From the NCBI RefSeq assembly GCF_002975435.1, contig NZ_PCPT01000011.1, forward strand, positions 1 to 64,000: a stretch of DNA of 64,000 nt. Reading direction: 5' to 3'. The translations under genes were made by a program, and so were the position numbers. How positions within the stretch are numbered: the stretch's first letter is position 1; every line of letters begins with the position of its first letter. Positions 27,688-36,987 of the stretch are shown one piece after another. The notes beneath the pieces were generated by a model that was given only the letters and a program-made list of their open reading frames with translations, was not told the origin of the DNA and did no database searches. This DNA comes from Arthrobacter sp. MYb227 (GTDB lineage Bacteria > Actinomycetota > Actinomycetes > Actinomycetales > Micrococcaceae).

Positions 27688-28602
27688 CTAAACCTTCAAG
27701 TAACGCCGCAAGGTTATGATCGACGATACACCAGCAAGAAGAACACCCAACAGAATCAGAGCTGGCGCAACGATGAATACTTCGCTGGTGGAGATGAACG
27801 CGGTATCCGGATATTCTCGTGCAAGTTTGCCATCGATGAAGAAACGGGCCATGCCCCACAACACCCCGGAAGCAAGCAGTGCACCGAGTAAGCCAGCGAT
27901 CACACCTTCCATCACAAAGGGCAGCTGAATCGAGGCTTTCGATGCTCCAACAAGACGCATAATGCCGGTTTCACGGCGTCTAGTAAACGCCGAGAGCCTG
28001 ATGGTGGTACCCACCAAAAGCACTGCACATACGATCATAACGGCGGCAATGCCAATGGCTACCACCGAGGCGATATTGATGATTGAGAAGATCTTTTCCA
28101 GCAGTTCGCGCTGGTCAATGACAACATCGACGCCCTTCATTGAAGAGAAGAGTTCGTTGATCACCTCATATTTTTCCGGGTCTACGAGTGAGACGCGAAA
28201 AGATTCGGGCAGCTGATCGGCGGTGACGGTGTCAACGATTGCCGAGTTTTCAAACTGTTCGCGGAAATGCGTCAGGGCCTGGGCCTTGTCCTCGTATTCG
28301 AAGCTTGCCACATAGGGAGAAACTGCGGCGGATTCGAGCATGCCCTGGATATCGGTGCGCTGGGCATCGGTGATGGCACCATCGGCACAGGTCATTGATT
28401 CATTGTCTTCACCACACAGGAAGATTGCTACCTGGACCTTGTCATACCAGTAGCCCTTCATCTGGGTGATCTGCATTTGCAGCAGTGCCGCGGCACCCAC
28501 GAAGGTCAGCGAAACGAAGGTGACAAGGATAACCGAAATCACCATGGAGAGGTTGCGGCGCAGGCCGGCTGCGACCTCGGAAAGTACAAATCCTAGCCTC
28601 AT
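27688..28602 (-). CDS. ftsX: Cell-division ABC transporter permease FtsX
   Basis: A 304-residue FtsX. TM1 (about 20-42) is followed by an extracellular domain (about 45-170) with a cysteine pair ([10 protein letters not shown]), probably a disulfide, and then three further membrane segments. The domain would contact the neighbouring M23 hydrolase. It overlaps ftsE by four bases. FtsX with FtsE transmits ATP-driven movement across the membrane at the septum rather than transporting a solute. Confidence 0.94.
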   Translation of the reverse strand: MRLGFVLSEVAAGLRRNLSMVISVILVTFVSLTFVGAAALLQMQITQMKGYWYDKVQVAIFLCGEDNESMTCADGAITDAQRTDIQGMLESAAVSPYVASFEYEDKAQALTHFREQFENSAIVDTVTADQLPESFRVSLVDPEKYEVINELFSSMKGVDVVIDQRELLEKIFSIINIASVVAIGIAAVMIVCAVLLVGTTIRLSAFTRRRETGIMRLVGASKASIQLPFVMEGVIAGLLGALLASGVLWGMARFFIDGKLAREYPDTAFISTSEVFIVAPALILLGVLLAGVSSIITLRRYLKV

Positions 28603-29408
28603 GGCATGTCATCCTCTGTGTCGAACGGGGCGAAGGCCTGCTTGCCGGGTGCGGCCTTGCTTCGTTCCCCGGGGGTTGCGACACGTAGTTCACGAGTGCC
28701 GTCCTGGTTGATCACCGGGATCATCGAGGTGTATTCGCCTAGCTTTTCATCGCGCACGATATGGCCCTCGGAAAGTTCGATGACGCGTCGGCGCATCGAG
28801 TTTACGATTCCATCATCGTGGGTTGCCATCAGGACAGTTGTACCGTTTTGGTTGATCCTATCGAGCACGTTCATGATGCCGACGCTGGTGGCCGGATCAA
28901 GGTTACCGGTGGGTTCATCGGCCAATAAGATTGCCGGCTTATTCGCAATGGCGCGTGCAATGGCAACGCGCTGCTTTTCACCGCCGGAAAGCTCATGTGG
29001 CTTGCGTTTTTCCTTGCCCTCGAGGCCGACCATTTTCAGCACCTCGGGGACGTGTTCGCGGATGGCACTTCGGCTCTCGCCAATAACCTGCATGGCAAAG
29101 GCAACGTTGTCAAAGACGTTCTTCTGCTCCAGCAGGCGGAAATCCTGGAAGACCACACCGATGCCGCGGCGCAATTTGGGCACACGCCAGGAGGGAATGC
29201 GGGCAACGTTTTGGCCTGCTACGTGTACCGAACCGCCGGTGGCGATAAGTTCGCGCAGCACCAAGCCCAGGAACGTGGACTTGCCCGAGCCCGAGGGGCC
29301 CACGAGGAACGCAAAGTCGCCGCGGTCGATCTCAATACTGATGTCGTCCAAACCGGGACGGGACTTCTGGTCATAGACCATCGTCACGTTTTCGAATCTA
29401 ATCATCAC
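28599..29408 (-). CDS. ftsE: Cell-division ATP-binding protein FtsE
   Basis: A 269-residue ABC ATPase. Walker A is GPSGSGKST near residue 36, the signature [15 protein letters not shown] near 141 and Walker [10 protein letters not shown] near 160. The C-terminal 45 residues after the ABC core are variable. Two adjacent starts exist (GTG at 29408, ATG at 29405), with only a weak ribosome-binding site for either. It forms an operon with ftsX, separated from prfB by about 230 bases. Confidence 0.94.
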   Translation of the reverse strand: MMIRFENVTMVYDQKSRPGLDDISIEIDRGDFAFLVGPSGSGKSTFLGLVLRELIATGGSVHVAGQNVARIPSWRVPKLRRGIGVVFQDFRLLEQKNVFDNVAFAMQVIGESRSAIREHVPEVLKMVGLEGKEKRKPHELSGGEKQRVAIARAIANKPAILLADEPTGNLDPATSVGIMNVLDRINQNGTTVLMATHDDGIVNSMRRRVIELSEGHIVRDEKLGEYTSMIPVINQDGTRELRVATPGERSKAAPGKQAFAPFDTEDDMP

Positions 29409-29640
29409 AGCTCTGCCCGTCGGATCGCCGGCAGAGGATCCAGGGAACGGGACTTTGTCTTATAGGGAGATTCAACAAGGCCAGCCCTTGCACTCTATCG
29501 GCACCGCGGGATCTGCACGGCACACCGCTTAGGCGTGTCACGAAACTGGGTATCGGGTGTGTGGTGCCTGCAAGGGCAGCAAGATACCTTTTGACTACTG
29601 TTTGATAGCTAGGCAAAAGTGTTTGTGGGCTTTACCGCAT

Positions 29641-30756
29641 TTAGGACTGCGGGCGGCGTTGGGTTGCACGCCAGCGAATACCGGCATCGATGAAATCGTC
29701 GATCTCGCCATCGAGTACACCGGAGGTGTTGCCAACCTCGTATTCGGTGCGCAAATCCTTGACCATCTGGTACGGATTAAGCACGTAGGAGCGCATCTGG
29801 TCTCCCCACGATGCCTTTACATCCCCGGCAAGCTGCTTCTTCTTGGCGTCGGCTTCGGCCTTTTTGACGAGCAGCAAACGTGATTGCAGCACGCGCAGGG
29901 CCGCGGCACGGTTCTGGATCTGTGACTTTTCATTCTGCATCGACACCACGATGCCGGTGGGAATGTGGGTCATGCGTACCGCGGAGTCGGTGGTGTTCAC
30001 CGACTGCCCACCGGGGCCCGAGGAGCGGTACACGTCGACCTTGATCTCATTTTCTGGGATCTCGATGGAGTCGGTTTGCTCGATCAGCGGAATGACTTCT
30101 ACCGCGGCAAAGGAGGTCTGACGGCGACCCTGGTTATCGAACGGGGAGATGCGCACCAAGCGGTGGGTACCCGCCTCAACCGAGAGTGTGCCAAACGCGT
30201 AGGGCGCGTTGACCTCAAAGGTTGCAGATTTCAGGCCGGCTTCTTCGGCGTAGGAGGTATCCATCACGCGGGTTGAGTAGCCATGCTTTTCCGCCCAGCG
30301 CAGGTACATACGCAACAGCATTTCTGCGAAGTCGGCGGCATCGACGCCACCGGCACCAGCCCGAATCGTCACCACGGCCTCACGCGAATCGAATTCTCCG
30401 GAGAGCAGCGTGACAACTTCGAGGTCGGCAAGCGCCTTGCTCACTGCCTTGAGCTCGTCGTTGGCCTCGGCAAGCGAGTCTGCATCGCCCTCCATCTCGG
30501 CGAGCTCAACCAGAACCTCGAGGTCATCGATGCGGGTTGCGATCTTGGTGATGCGCTCAAGCTCGGACTGGCGGTGCGAGAGTTTGGAGGTCACCACCTG
30601 TGCGGCTGCCGGGTTGTCCCACAAATTTGGCACACCGGCTTCCTCGGAGAGCATCTCGATGTCTGCGCGAATGCGCGGCAGGTCGGAGACCTCTTCGATG
30701 GAGGCGTAGGTGGAGCGCAATGCGCGGATTTCTGCGGGGAAGTCAGTTGAAGCCAT
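29641..30756 (-). CDS. prfB: Peptide chain release factor 2
   Basis: A 371-residue class I release factor reading UGA and UAA. The SPF anticodon-like tripeptide occurs in RISPFDNQG and the catalytic GGQ in [10 protein letters not shown]. The reading frame is continuous, without the programmed frameshift near codon 25 found in many bacteria, so autoregulation by UGA readthrough is absent. Its place upstream of ftsE, ftsX and smpB is standard for Actinobacteria. Confidence 0.96.
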   Translation of the reverse strand: MASTDFPAEIRALRSTYASIEEVSDLPRIRADIEMLSEEAGVPNLWDNPAAAQVVTSKLSHRQSELERITKIATRIDDLEVLVELAEMEGDADSLAEANDELKAVSKALADLEVVTLLSGEFDSREAVVTIRAGAGGVDAADFAEMLLRMYLRWAEKHGYSTRVMDTSYAEEAGLKSATFEVNAPYAFGTLSVEAGTHRLVRISPFDNQGRRQTSFAAVEVIPLIEQTDSIEIPENEIKVDVYRSSGPGGQSVNTTDSAVRMTHIPTGIVVSMQNEKSQIQNRAAALRVLQSRLLLVKKAEADAKKKQLAGDVKASWGDQMRSYVLNPYQMVKDLRTEYEVGNTSGVLDGEIDDFIDAGIRWRATQRRPQS

Positions 30757-30823
30757 GGTGCTTCCAGCCTACGACATCTCAGCGGTGGTTCTTGGCGTGC
30801 AGAGGCATTATTGCGGTGTGGGT

Positions 30824-31276
30824 TTAACGGGTCAACAAGGTTCGAGCCTTTGCTTCGACGGAAATCGACACCCCCGAGGGCACCATCCAGCCAATAATTG
30901 GTGGATGTACCACCGCACCTAATTTCAAGTGAGCCGTGAGTGAATCGCCCTGTACGCCGGCGGAAATAATGTGTAGGCCAGCGAATTGGCTACCGGCTTC
31001 CACCTCGGCAATGTACTTGGATGCGGCGGCGCGTACCTGGGCCGGGTTCAGTGACAGCGTTGCCTCGTTTGCGCCATGGGCCTTGAGATCAAAGTTATCC
31101 GCTGCCGCCGCCACCGCTCCGTCTGCAACCGAGAGCAACCTGCGTGCCTGAGCGTTGACTGCAGTTGCGGCAAGGACCACGGAGATCACCAGCAGGGCAA
31201 TGGCGATCATGCCTATGATCAGGATCATTGACTGACCCGATTCGTCTCTCTTCTGGCAAATATTGCACCTAGCCAT
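30824..31276 (-). CDS. TadG/Rv3654-like Tad pilus membrane protein
   Basis: About 150 residues. An N-terminal ESGQSMILIIGMIAIALLVISVVLAA segment is typical of Tad-locus pseudopilins, after which a 110-residue extracellular part has no recognised domain. A longer reading from GTG at 31300 lacks a ribosome-binding site, so ATG 31276 was chosen; it overlaps the preceding tadE stop by eight bases. It is the last gene of the Tad operon. Confidence 0.75.
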   Translation of the reverse strand: MARCNICQKRDESGQSMILIIGMIAIALLVISVVLAATAVNAQARRLLSVADGAVAAAADNFDLKAHGANEATLSLNPAQVRAAASKYIAEVEAGSQFAGLHIISAGVQGDSLTAHLKLGAVVHPPIIGWMVPSGVSISVEAKARTLLTR

Positions 31277-31790
31277 AACGATCGACCCGGTGCGTTGCAC
31301 TTGATTTCACGCTACCGGTGCGCGGGGTCCAGGCTGCCGGGAGCAAGGGAAGCACGGTATCCACGGTGACTTGGACGGTGACGGTGCTACCCGGGGCCAG
31401 GCAGCTGCCGGTGCAGCTGTAGCCGTAGGAGACCCGTGTCCCCTCGATACCCATATTTGCTGCTGCCCTACGCACCGCATCCGATACGCGAGCATTGGCT
31501 TCCGCCTCCGAGGCGGCGCTAACAAATACCTTGGCTCCGTGGTCGGCGGCGCCCACCGCTGCATAGGTTGCGCTTTGCAGGGCCCCGGCGGCTATCACCA
31601 AATAGATCAGCGGAACCAGTAACAAAGTCACCAAAAAGATGAATTCCACCATAGCCGATCCTGATTCATCATTCTGGGCTGGCTCCTGATCAGGGGTTGT
31701 GGGCTGTAATCCACAAGCACTCCCGGGCAGCAAGCCAACACTGCTCAATATTCCAGCGCAGTTAACTGTGTAGCGACGCGGCTCAGCCAT
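31269..31790 (-). CDS. TadE-like pseudopilin, second copy
   Basis: About 173 residues. The TadE signature is GSAMVEFIFLVTLLLVPLIYLVIAAGALQ, with a conserved Glu after the Met-Val as in prepilin-like N-termini, preceded by about 60 non-conserved residues. The extracellular part holds a Cys pair (YSCTGSCLAPG). It ends with DRYG. ATG 31790 lies inside the end of the previous tadE, an eight-base overlap identical in style to the next junction. Confidence 0.78.
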   Translation of the reverse strand: MAEPRRYTVNCAGILSSVGLLPGSACGLQPTTPDQEPAQNDESGSAMVEFIFLVTLLLVPLIYLVIAAGALQSATYAAVGAADHGAKVFVSAASEAEANARVSDAVRRAAANMGIEGTRVSYGYSCTGSCLAPGSTVTVQVTVDTVLPLLPAAWTPRTGSVKSSATHRVDRYG

Positions 31791-32292
31791 AGCGCACTGC
31801 CTCACCGCTGACCTCAAAGTGCGCAAACAGTGGGATCATCCCGATCATTGGAACTCCCGCTCGCACCGTGATCACTAGGCCCGGTTGTCCACCTATGGTG
31901 ACGCTGGTTCCTTTGACGTTTGTAGCGTAGGAAGCATTCAACGCACCTGTAATGATTTCTTGGGCGCGCGCGACTCCATCGGCCGGTCCTCGATCGGCAA
32001 GAGTTCCGTACCGTGCCCCATTTGCCGCGGCATCCAGCAGCGTGTTTCGCACATGCAGCGCCAGAGTGAGTTGAAGAACGCCCAGGAAAACGGCGATGAG
32101 TAGGGCACTAACCATCACAAACTCGGCAACTGCCGAACCCCGCTCGAGCTGTGCCCGCGCGTCAATGGAGCTGTATCGAAATAGTTTCCGGCTCGGCCGG
32201 TGCCCCGCACGGTGGCGCGCGGTGTCTCTTGGCCCGTGACGTTGAGCCGATTTTATGTGGCGGTTGCTGGTGCAAGATCTAAAAATTGGCAT
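31783..32292 (-). CDS. TadE-like pseudopilin, first copy
   Basis: Up to 169 residues. The TadE segment is ERGSAVAEFVMVSALLIAVFLGVLQLTLAL, followed by an extracellular domain ending EAVRYG. The first 45 residues are basic and unlike the family, and no ribosome-binding site precedes the ATG at 32292, so the true start is uncertain. It is part of the Tad operon downstream of the flp pilin. Confidence 0.75.
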   Translation of the reverse strand: MPIFRSCTSNRHIKSAQRHGPRDTARHRAGHRPSRKLFRYSSIDARAQLERGSAVAEFVMVSALLIAVFLGVLQLTLALHVRNTLLDAAANGARYGTLADRGPADGVARAQEIITGALNASYATNVKGTSVTIGGQPGLVITVRAGVPMIGMIPLFAHFEVSGEAVRYG

Positions 32293-32350
32293 GATTTTTG
32301 TGTGGATGTGGGGGCAGCTTCAGGCTTCGCAGCTAGCCACCCTTCAGCCG

Positions 32351-32584
32351 TTATTTCATGCCGGCAACGCGATCGATTGCTTGGTTGAACAGATCTTGTA
32401 AGCGCGGCCCGGCGATCGCAATGAGTGCCGCTACCAAGAGCGCACTCATGAGCGTGATCATGACCCATCCGGGTACGTCTCCGCGTTCCTCCCGCCGTAC
32501 CTTGCGCACGAGCGTCGTGGTTGAATCGGTCAACCACATACCCAGGCAGAAGATCATCAATCCAAACTTCTCTGTCATTTTCAT
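32351..32584 (-). CDS. Flp-type pilin / DUF4244-like small pilin
   Basis: A 77-residue protein. A basic leader ends RREERGD, followed by a single long hydrophobic helix (GWVMITLMSALLVAALIAIAG) and a short tail. This is the design of actinobacterial Flp-like pilin subunits, processed next to the hydrophobic stretch. AAGGAGG lies ahead of the start. It sits between tadC and the tadE genes. No prepilin peptidase gene is visible in the window. Confidence 0.75.
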   Translation of the reverse strand: MKMTEKFGLMIFCLGMWLTDSTTTLVRKVRREERGDVPGWVMITLMSALLVAALIAIAGPRLQDLFNQAIDRVAGMK

Positions 32585-32705
32585 GATAGTTCCCTCCTTG
32601 GCGGAACTTTTGTGCAGGTGATGAAGTGGGCCGTCCCCGGTGGGAAGCCCAATCGTTGAATGTTCCCGGATAGCTGACCGGCATGCGCGCTGAGCTTGGG
32701 GCGCA

Positions 32706-33647
32706 TCAGTAGCTCATATCAATCAGTGAAAGCCCCGGATACACGGCAAAAACGATGGTTAGCGGGAGCACGCCAAAGACAACGGGAACCATCATCCCTA
32801 TTTCCTTTTTCCCGGCGGTTTCCATCAATTCCCGCTTTGCTGCATCGCGCACATCCTGAGCTTGGGCACGCATCACAGCGGCGATCGGGGTGCCTCGTTC
32901 AGCTGCCACGGTGATCGCGTCAACAAAACGTGTCATCGCCGTGAGCCCGATGCGATCGGCCATGGATGCCAGCGCCGAGACCAGTGTGGAGCCGGAGCGG
33001 ACATCGGCGAGCGCCATGGAGAATTCTTCGCTCAGGGCCCCGGTTGAACTGCGTGCAACTCGTTCGATGGAACCGATGGTGCTCTCCCCCGCGCCGACGG
33101 CGAGTGCCATGAGTTCGGCGATGGTTGGGAATTGGTTAATGATGCGTTTAGATCGGCGGGAGATTTGTTCGCCCAAGTACCAATCACGCAAGAGATAGCC
33201 ACCTATGGCACAGCCAATCAGGACGACAAGTGAGAGCATGGGGTTGAATCGTCCGGCGAGCAGGTTTAGTCCTATCAGTGCTGCTCCGATGAGGGTCAGC
33301 GCGGCTGACCAGAGTAATTGTTGGGCGCGGAAGTCAAGCACACTTGTTTTGAGTCCGGCTCTAGCTAGGCGGCGGGAAAGTGCTTCGTTGCCCGGGTTTA
33401 GTCGTGCGGTGTTGCGGATAAGATCCGAGATCAGCGGGCCTAGGATGCGCCCCAATGGGCCGAAGGGGGTTTGTGCGGCAAGCGGTTCGCTGAGCATGCG
33501 GGCGGAGGTTCGTCCGCTGCGTAGGTGTGGGGCCATCCGGTCTGCGAAGCTAATGGGCCGCATGAAGGGCAGGCGTACCAAGACCAGCCATAGCCCGCAG
33601 CCCAGGATCAGTCCCAGTAGCAGGGCGAGGGTTGTTGTGCTTTTCAT
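32706..33647 (-). CDS. tadC: Tad secretion platform protein TadC (GspF-like)
   Basis: About 313 residues, T2SSF/GspF-like inner-membrane platform. There are hydrophobic segments near the N-terminus, about 110-160, and at the C-terminus (IGMMVPVVFGVLPLTIVFAVYPG). The cytoplasmic GspF helices contain LMALAVGAGESTIGSIERVA. A longer TTG start inside tadB is possible, but ATG 33647 gives the usual N-terminus. It partners TadB and the CpaF ATPase, whose gene is interrupted upstream. Confidence 0.87.
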   Translation of the reverse strand: MKSTTTLALLLGLILGCGLWLVLVRLPFMRPISFADRMAPHLRSGRTSARMLSEPLAAQTPFGPLGRILGPLISDLIRNTARLNPGNEALSRRLARAGLKTSVLDFRAQQLLWSAALTLIGAALIGLNLLAGRFNPMLSLVVLIGCAIGGYLLRDWYLGEQISRRSKRIINQFPTIAELMALAVGAGESTIGSIERVARSSTGALSEEFSMALADVRSGSTLVSALASMADRIGLTAMTRFVDAITVAAERGTPIAAVMRAQAQDVRDAAKRELMETAGKKEIGMMVPVVFGVLPLTIVFAVYPGLSLIDMSY

Positions 33648-33660
33648 GGCTGTGCCCGTT

Positions 33661-34512
33661 TCATCTGAACACCCGTTCTTCCTCGGGGAGTTTGCCAATG
33701 CGCATCATGGCGCGGTAACAAACAAATGAGATGCCAAGTCCCGAGAGAAGTACCATCACTCCGGTGACCGTTGAGTAGGCTGAGACGGCGGCCGGCTGGG
33801 CCGCTAGCAGTAGGAGGATCACCCAGGGCGCGGCAACAGCAAGGCGTGCCGCGGAAACCGTCCATGATTGTCGTGCTTCGAGTTCTCCGCGGGTTCTGGC
33901 CGCGTCCCGAAGAAATGAGCTCAGGGTTCCGAGCATTTCGCCAAGATCGGTGCCTCCGACTTCACGGGTGATACGTAGTGCTGCAACAATTTTGTCTGCC
34001 ACCGGGTCGGCCAGACGGTCGGAGAGCCGGTTGAGGGATTCTTCAAAGCGGGCAGTAGCGCGGTAGTCAAGCCCGAAGTCGGTAAAGGCCGGGCGTAAGG
34101 CAAGGGGTCCTTGAACCCCAAGTTGGGTCAGGGCTTCGGGTAGCGAGAGTCCCGCACGAATTGCCGAGCGGATATGGTCCACCACATCGGGCCATTGTTC
34201 GCGCAAGGCTGCACTGCGCTTGGCCGCCTGATGGTTCACTACGGCAAAGGGTGCTGCGGCTCCGAATCCTGCGAAGGTTAGCGAGATCATGCCGGCCCCG
34301 GTGAGAACTAAAACGATCAGCCCCACGATGATGCTGCTGGTGACCGAGGCGTAAATGAATCCGGCTCTAGTGACCTTGTCCATTCCGGCACGGAGTAATA
34401 ATTGTTCGATGCGGGAGGACTTTTTGGGCCCGGTGTTCCCGGCTGGCGGGGTGAAAGAATTGAATATCAGTAGTAGGCCAAAGCCCAGGCTCAATCCCAG
34501 GAGCAGGCTCAT
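33661..34512 (-). CDS. tadB: Tad secretion platform protein TadB (GspF-like)
   Basis: A 283-residue platform protein with N-terminal, middle and C-terminal membrane segments. The cytoplasmic GspF region is DVVDHIRSAIRAGLSLPEALTQLG, and VGGTDLGEMLGTLSSFLRDAARTRGELEARQSW is the usual second conserved stretch. The start overlaps the end of cpaF by four bases (ATGA), which shows that cpaF was originally its upstream partner. With cpaF split, its supply of transcript and its motor are both likely affected. Confidence 0.88.
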   Translation of the reverse strand: MSLLLGLSLGFGLLLIFNSFTPPAGNTGPKKSSRIEQLLLRAGMDKVTRAGFIYASVTSSIIVGLIVLVLTGAGMISLTFAGFGAAAPFAVVNHQAAKRSAALREQWPDVVDHIRSAIRAGLSLPEALTQLGVQGPLALRPAFTDFGLDYRATARFEESLNRLSDRLADPVADKIVAALRITREVGGTDLGEMLGTLSSFLRDAARTRGELEARQSWTVSAARLAVAAPWVILLLLAAQPAAVSAYSTVTGVMVLLSGLGISFVCYRAMMRIGKLPEEERVFR

Positions 34513-34748
34513 GCTACTGCCCGCCCCAGTGCAGCAACATCAATTCCGGCATCGACTAGTTTTGGATGGGCCAAATCTGCTGCTGGTTGGAGTTCGAGAT
34601 TTCCATCTGTAGCTTCGAATATTGAGGTGGTCTCGATGGCACCATTTTCAACCCGGCGACCCAGGCCTAATACTTCGCGTACGTAACGACGTCCATCGCT
34701 GTCTTTGCGGCAATGCACCACCAAGTCGATACACGCTGCAACGGTGGG
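34509..34748 (-). pseudogene. cpaF: 3' fragment of cpaF, separated by the integrative element
   Basis: Encodes the C-terminal 79 residues of CpaF beginning PTVAACIDLVVHCRKD and ending ALGRAVA. It has no start of its own apart from a TTG contributed by element DNA at 34757. The remainder of the gene lies at 42157-43174. Joining the two after deleting 7,412 bp keeps the reading frame and gives FVVPTVAACIDLVVH, which is normal CpaF sequence. Confidence 0.92.
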
Positions 34749-34775
34749 AACACCCAAGTTCTAAAGACTGCATGT
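34726..34775. other. attL, left attachment junction
   Basis: cpaF sequence ending in CAACGG meets the TGGG core (34745-34748). The element arm beyond it contains CCCAAGT (34753-34759), AAAGA (34763-34767) and CTGCAT (34768-34773). Read in reverse these give ATGCAG-TCTTT-ACTTGGG, mirrored in the attR arm. Confidence 0.78.
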
Positions 34776-34793
34776 ATTGGTTATGGTGTTGGT

Positions 34794-36425
34794 ATGACCA
34801 AGAAAGCTTTCATCTATTGCCGCATTAGCCAGGATCGCTCTAAAGAGGGTTTGGGCGTTGCCCGTCAGGAAGCTGACTGCCGGGCGCTCGCCGATAGCCT
34901 TGGGGTTGAGGTCGTTGAGGTGTTCACGGATAACGACATGAGTGCGTCCAACGGGCGTAAGCGTCCGGGTTATGAGTCGATGCTTATGCGTTTGGCAGAG
35001 GTTGACACGATTTTGTGCTGGCACAATGACCGCCTGACTCGCAAGATGGTTGAGCTTGTGCCGTTCATTGAGCTGGTTGAAGCGCATTCGATCACGATTC
35101 AAACGGTTAGCGCTGGTGAGTATGACCTGCGGACTAGTACCGGCAAGATGATTGCTCACATCATGGGGTCGGTTGCTCAAAAAGAAGCTGACCAGATGGC
35201 CGAGCGTATGAAGCGTAAGCGTGTGGAGCTTGCTTCTAAGTCTCGTTACATGGGTGGCCCTCGCCCGTTTGGCTGGAACCCCAAGGGGTCTGATTGGGAT
35301 CTAAATGTGCGTGAAGCTGAAGCACTAGCGAAAGCTTCATATGCGATTCTTGAAGGCAGTTCCCTGCGGGCTATCTGTACTGACTGGAATGACCCAGAGC
35401 GAGAGGGTGGCGCGCTTCTAAGTACGTTCGGTAATGATTGGCATGCCAACTCATTGAAGCGCACACTGATGCGTCCGCGTAATGCTGGATTCTTTGTGGT
35501 GAAGGATCAGGTGATGAGTGATGACGTTGTGCCGCCGATTGTTTCGGAAGAGGTTTGGCGGGCGGTGTGCACGGTGCTGGATAACCCCAAGCGGCGTACT
35601 AGCATGACGCGGGTTGCCAAGCATCTGCTTTCGGGTATCGCGCAGTGTTCTTGTGGGCAGATTACGCAACCGGGAAAAATCAAGGATGGTAAGAACCCCG
35701 AGACACCTAAGGCACCGATTTATAAGTGCCGGGATATTGGTAAGAAGGGCACCGGTAGCCATGTTGCTAAGCGTATGGAACGCATGGATCACATGGCCGA
35801 GGTCTGGGTTTGGCGCATGCTTATGAATGGTGCTGGCAATGAATCCAAGTCACCTGAACTTGGGGCTAAGGTTGCCGAGCTAAAGGCTGAGCTTGCGAAC
35901 TTGGCGACGCGTGAAGCTGAAGCGGGTGACGCTGTAGCAACTGGATTGATGACCTTCCAACAGTTGCAGGCGTTCAATCAATCACTGAAGGCTCAACGTG
36001 AAGCTCTTGAGTCTGAGCTTGGGAATATTGGTACGCATGTTGTGCGTGCTGGCATGATGGTTGACTCTGCCGAGACTAGGCAGGTTGCTGATGACCGCTT
36101 TAGGGAATGGTTGAACCTACCGGTTGATGATCGACGCGCGTTCATTTCAGCTAACTTTCATGTGGTGATGCTGAAGGGCAAATCTGGGTGCAAGTTCAAT
36201 CCCGAGACGGTTAGTTTTGTTCCGCGCTCCCCTGCTGATTTGGGGGCACGGTTTGACGCTGAGCAGTTGGCGGCGTTGGAACATGTGCCGTTTGCCGAGA
36301 CACCGGCAGCGGGTTTGGAAATTTTGGAGCGGTGGCGAGCGTACCGTGAGGGCGGTGGCTTTGATCGGTCACTCGCTACAGCAAAATATTTGAACACTAT
36401 GCGGGAGCATGCCATGTCCAACTAG
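34794..36425 (+). CDS. Large serine integrase of the integrative element
   Basis: A 543-residue large serine recombinase. The resolvase-type catalytic domain covers residues 1-150, with the nucleophile Ser12 in YCRISQDRS and arginines in NDRLTRKMVE and later. A recombinase domain follows at about 170-290 (GGPRPFGWNPKGSD). A zinc-ribbon-like part (CSCG, YKC) and a coiled coil (about 385-440, KVAELKAELANLATREAEAG) lie beyond. The open frame continues upstream across attL into cpaF DNA, so the ATG at 34794 inside the element is taken as start. It should catalyse attP x attB integration into cpaF. Confidence 0.93.
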   Translation: MTKKAFIYCRISQDRSKEGLGVARQEADCRALADSLGVEVVEVFTDNDMSASNGRKRPGYESMLMRLAEVDTILCWHNDRLTRKMVELVPFIELVEAHSITIQTVSAGEYDLRTSTGKMIAHIMGSVAQKEADQMAERMKRKRVELASKSRYMGGPRPFGWNPKGSDWDLNVREAEALAKASYAILEGSSLRAICTDWNDPEREGGALLSTFGNDWHANSLKRTLMRPRNAGFFVVKDQVMSDDVVPPIVSEEVWRAVCTVLDNPKRRTSMTRVAKHLLSGIAQCSCGQITQPGKIKDGKNPETPKAPIYKCRDIGKKGTGSHVAKRMERMDHMAEVWVWRMLMNGAGNESKSPELGAKVAELKAELANLATREAEAGDAVATGLMTFQQLQAFNQSLKAQREALESELGNIGTHVVRAGMMVDSAETRQVADDRFREWLNLPVDDRRAFISANFHVVMLKGKSGCKFNPETVSFVPRSPADLGARFDAEQLAALEHVPFAETPAAGLEILERWRAYREGGGFDRSLATAKYLNTMREHAMSN

Positions 36426-36467
36426 GCATGTCGCGTAACAATCACACCGATTAGCCTATGTTTTGCC

Positions 36468-36516
36468 GGACATGTCTAGACAAAAGACTGGACATGTCGC
36501 CCCGTTGCCGGACATT
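36468..36516 (+). repeat. Three GGACAT direct repeats at about 21-bp spacing
   Basis: GGACATGTC starts at 36468 and 36490, and GGACATTGG at 36510, so spacings are 22 and 20 bases, close to two helical turns. Related CATGTC copies occur at 36427 and, inverted, at 41893-41909 near the other end of the element. The layout resembles iterons or a protein-loading site; function is unknown. Confidence 0.55.
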
Positions 36517-36617
36517 GGCAAAGACACCTTGTGATCCGTGGTTAATCTGTTTCCCGTTTGTTTCGTTATCGGTGAGCGCCAAATGTTTGCCAGGATTTGA
36601 AGGATGTTTTACGGCTA

Positions 36618-36851
36618 ATGGGAATTGATCGGGCTGAACTGCTGGGTTTGGTTGGCAGTGTTCTTGATGTTCAGACTGATTGGGCGAGCGGTGAACGGTT
36701 GACGGGGTTGTTGTCGGCGGTCAGGTATTACGACAGCACACCTGAAGCTGAGTTGCATTTTGTGGGGTTGCTTCACACGTTGTTACCGGGAACGGCGCTA
36801 CGTGTGGCAGGTGTTGAACGTGTGTATCAGCCCGCGTTAAGAGCTGTGTAA
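36618..36851 (+). CDS. Small hypothetical protein of the element
   Basis: A 77-residue acidic/hydrophobic protein (MGIDRAELLGLVGSVLD) without a recognised domain. An AAGGA lies about 13 bases upstream of ATG 36618; a TTG at 36597 is an alternative start. It sits downstream of the integrase on the same strand, a place where recombination directionality factors may be found, but nothing in the sequence proves that role. Confidence 0.45.
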   Translation: MGIDRAELLGLVGSVLDVQTDWASGERLTGLLSAVRYYDSTPEAELHFVGLLHTLLPGTALRVAGVERVYQPALRAV

Positions 36852-36940
36852 GCGCCGCGCTATGCGTGGTTGCCCAGTGATGCTGAGACGCTGCTCTACG
36901 GCTGTTAGGCGTGCTTCTACGGGCTTGTGATCCACAGACG

Positions 36941-36977
36941 AAAGAACCCCCAAACCTTTTTGGCTTGGGGGTTCTTT
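36941..36977 (-). terminator. Terminator downstream of the resolvase gene
   Basis: A 13-bp perfect stem (AAAGAACCCCCAA at 36941-36953 with TTGGGGGTTCTTT at 36965-36977) lies 11 bases after the minus-strand resolvase stop. It also faces the end of the plus-strand small gene and may serve both. Confidence 0.75.
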
Positions 36978-36987
36978 GTATGAGTGC

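Noticed and set aside
29641-30756. Programmed frameshift in prfB
   Set aside because: The frame is continuous from the start to GGQ and beyond, with no internal UGA or slippery site.
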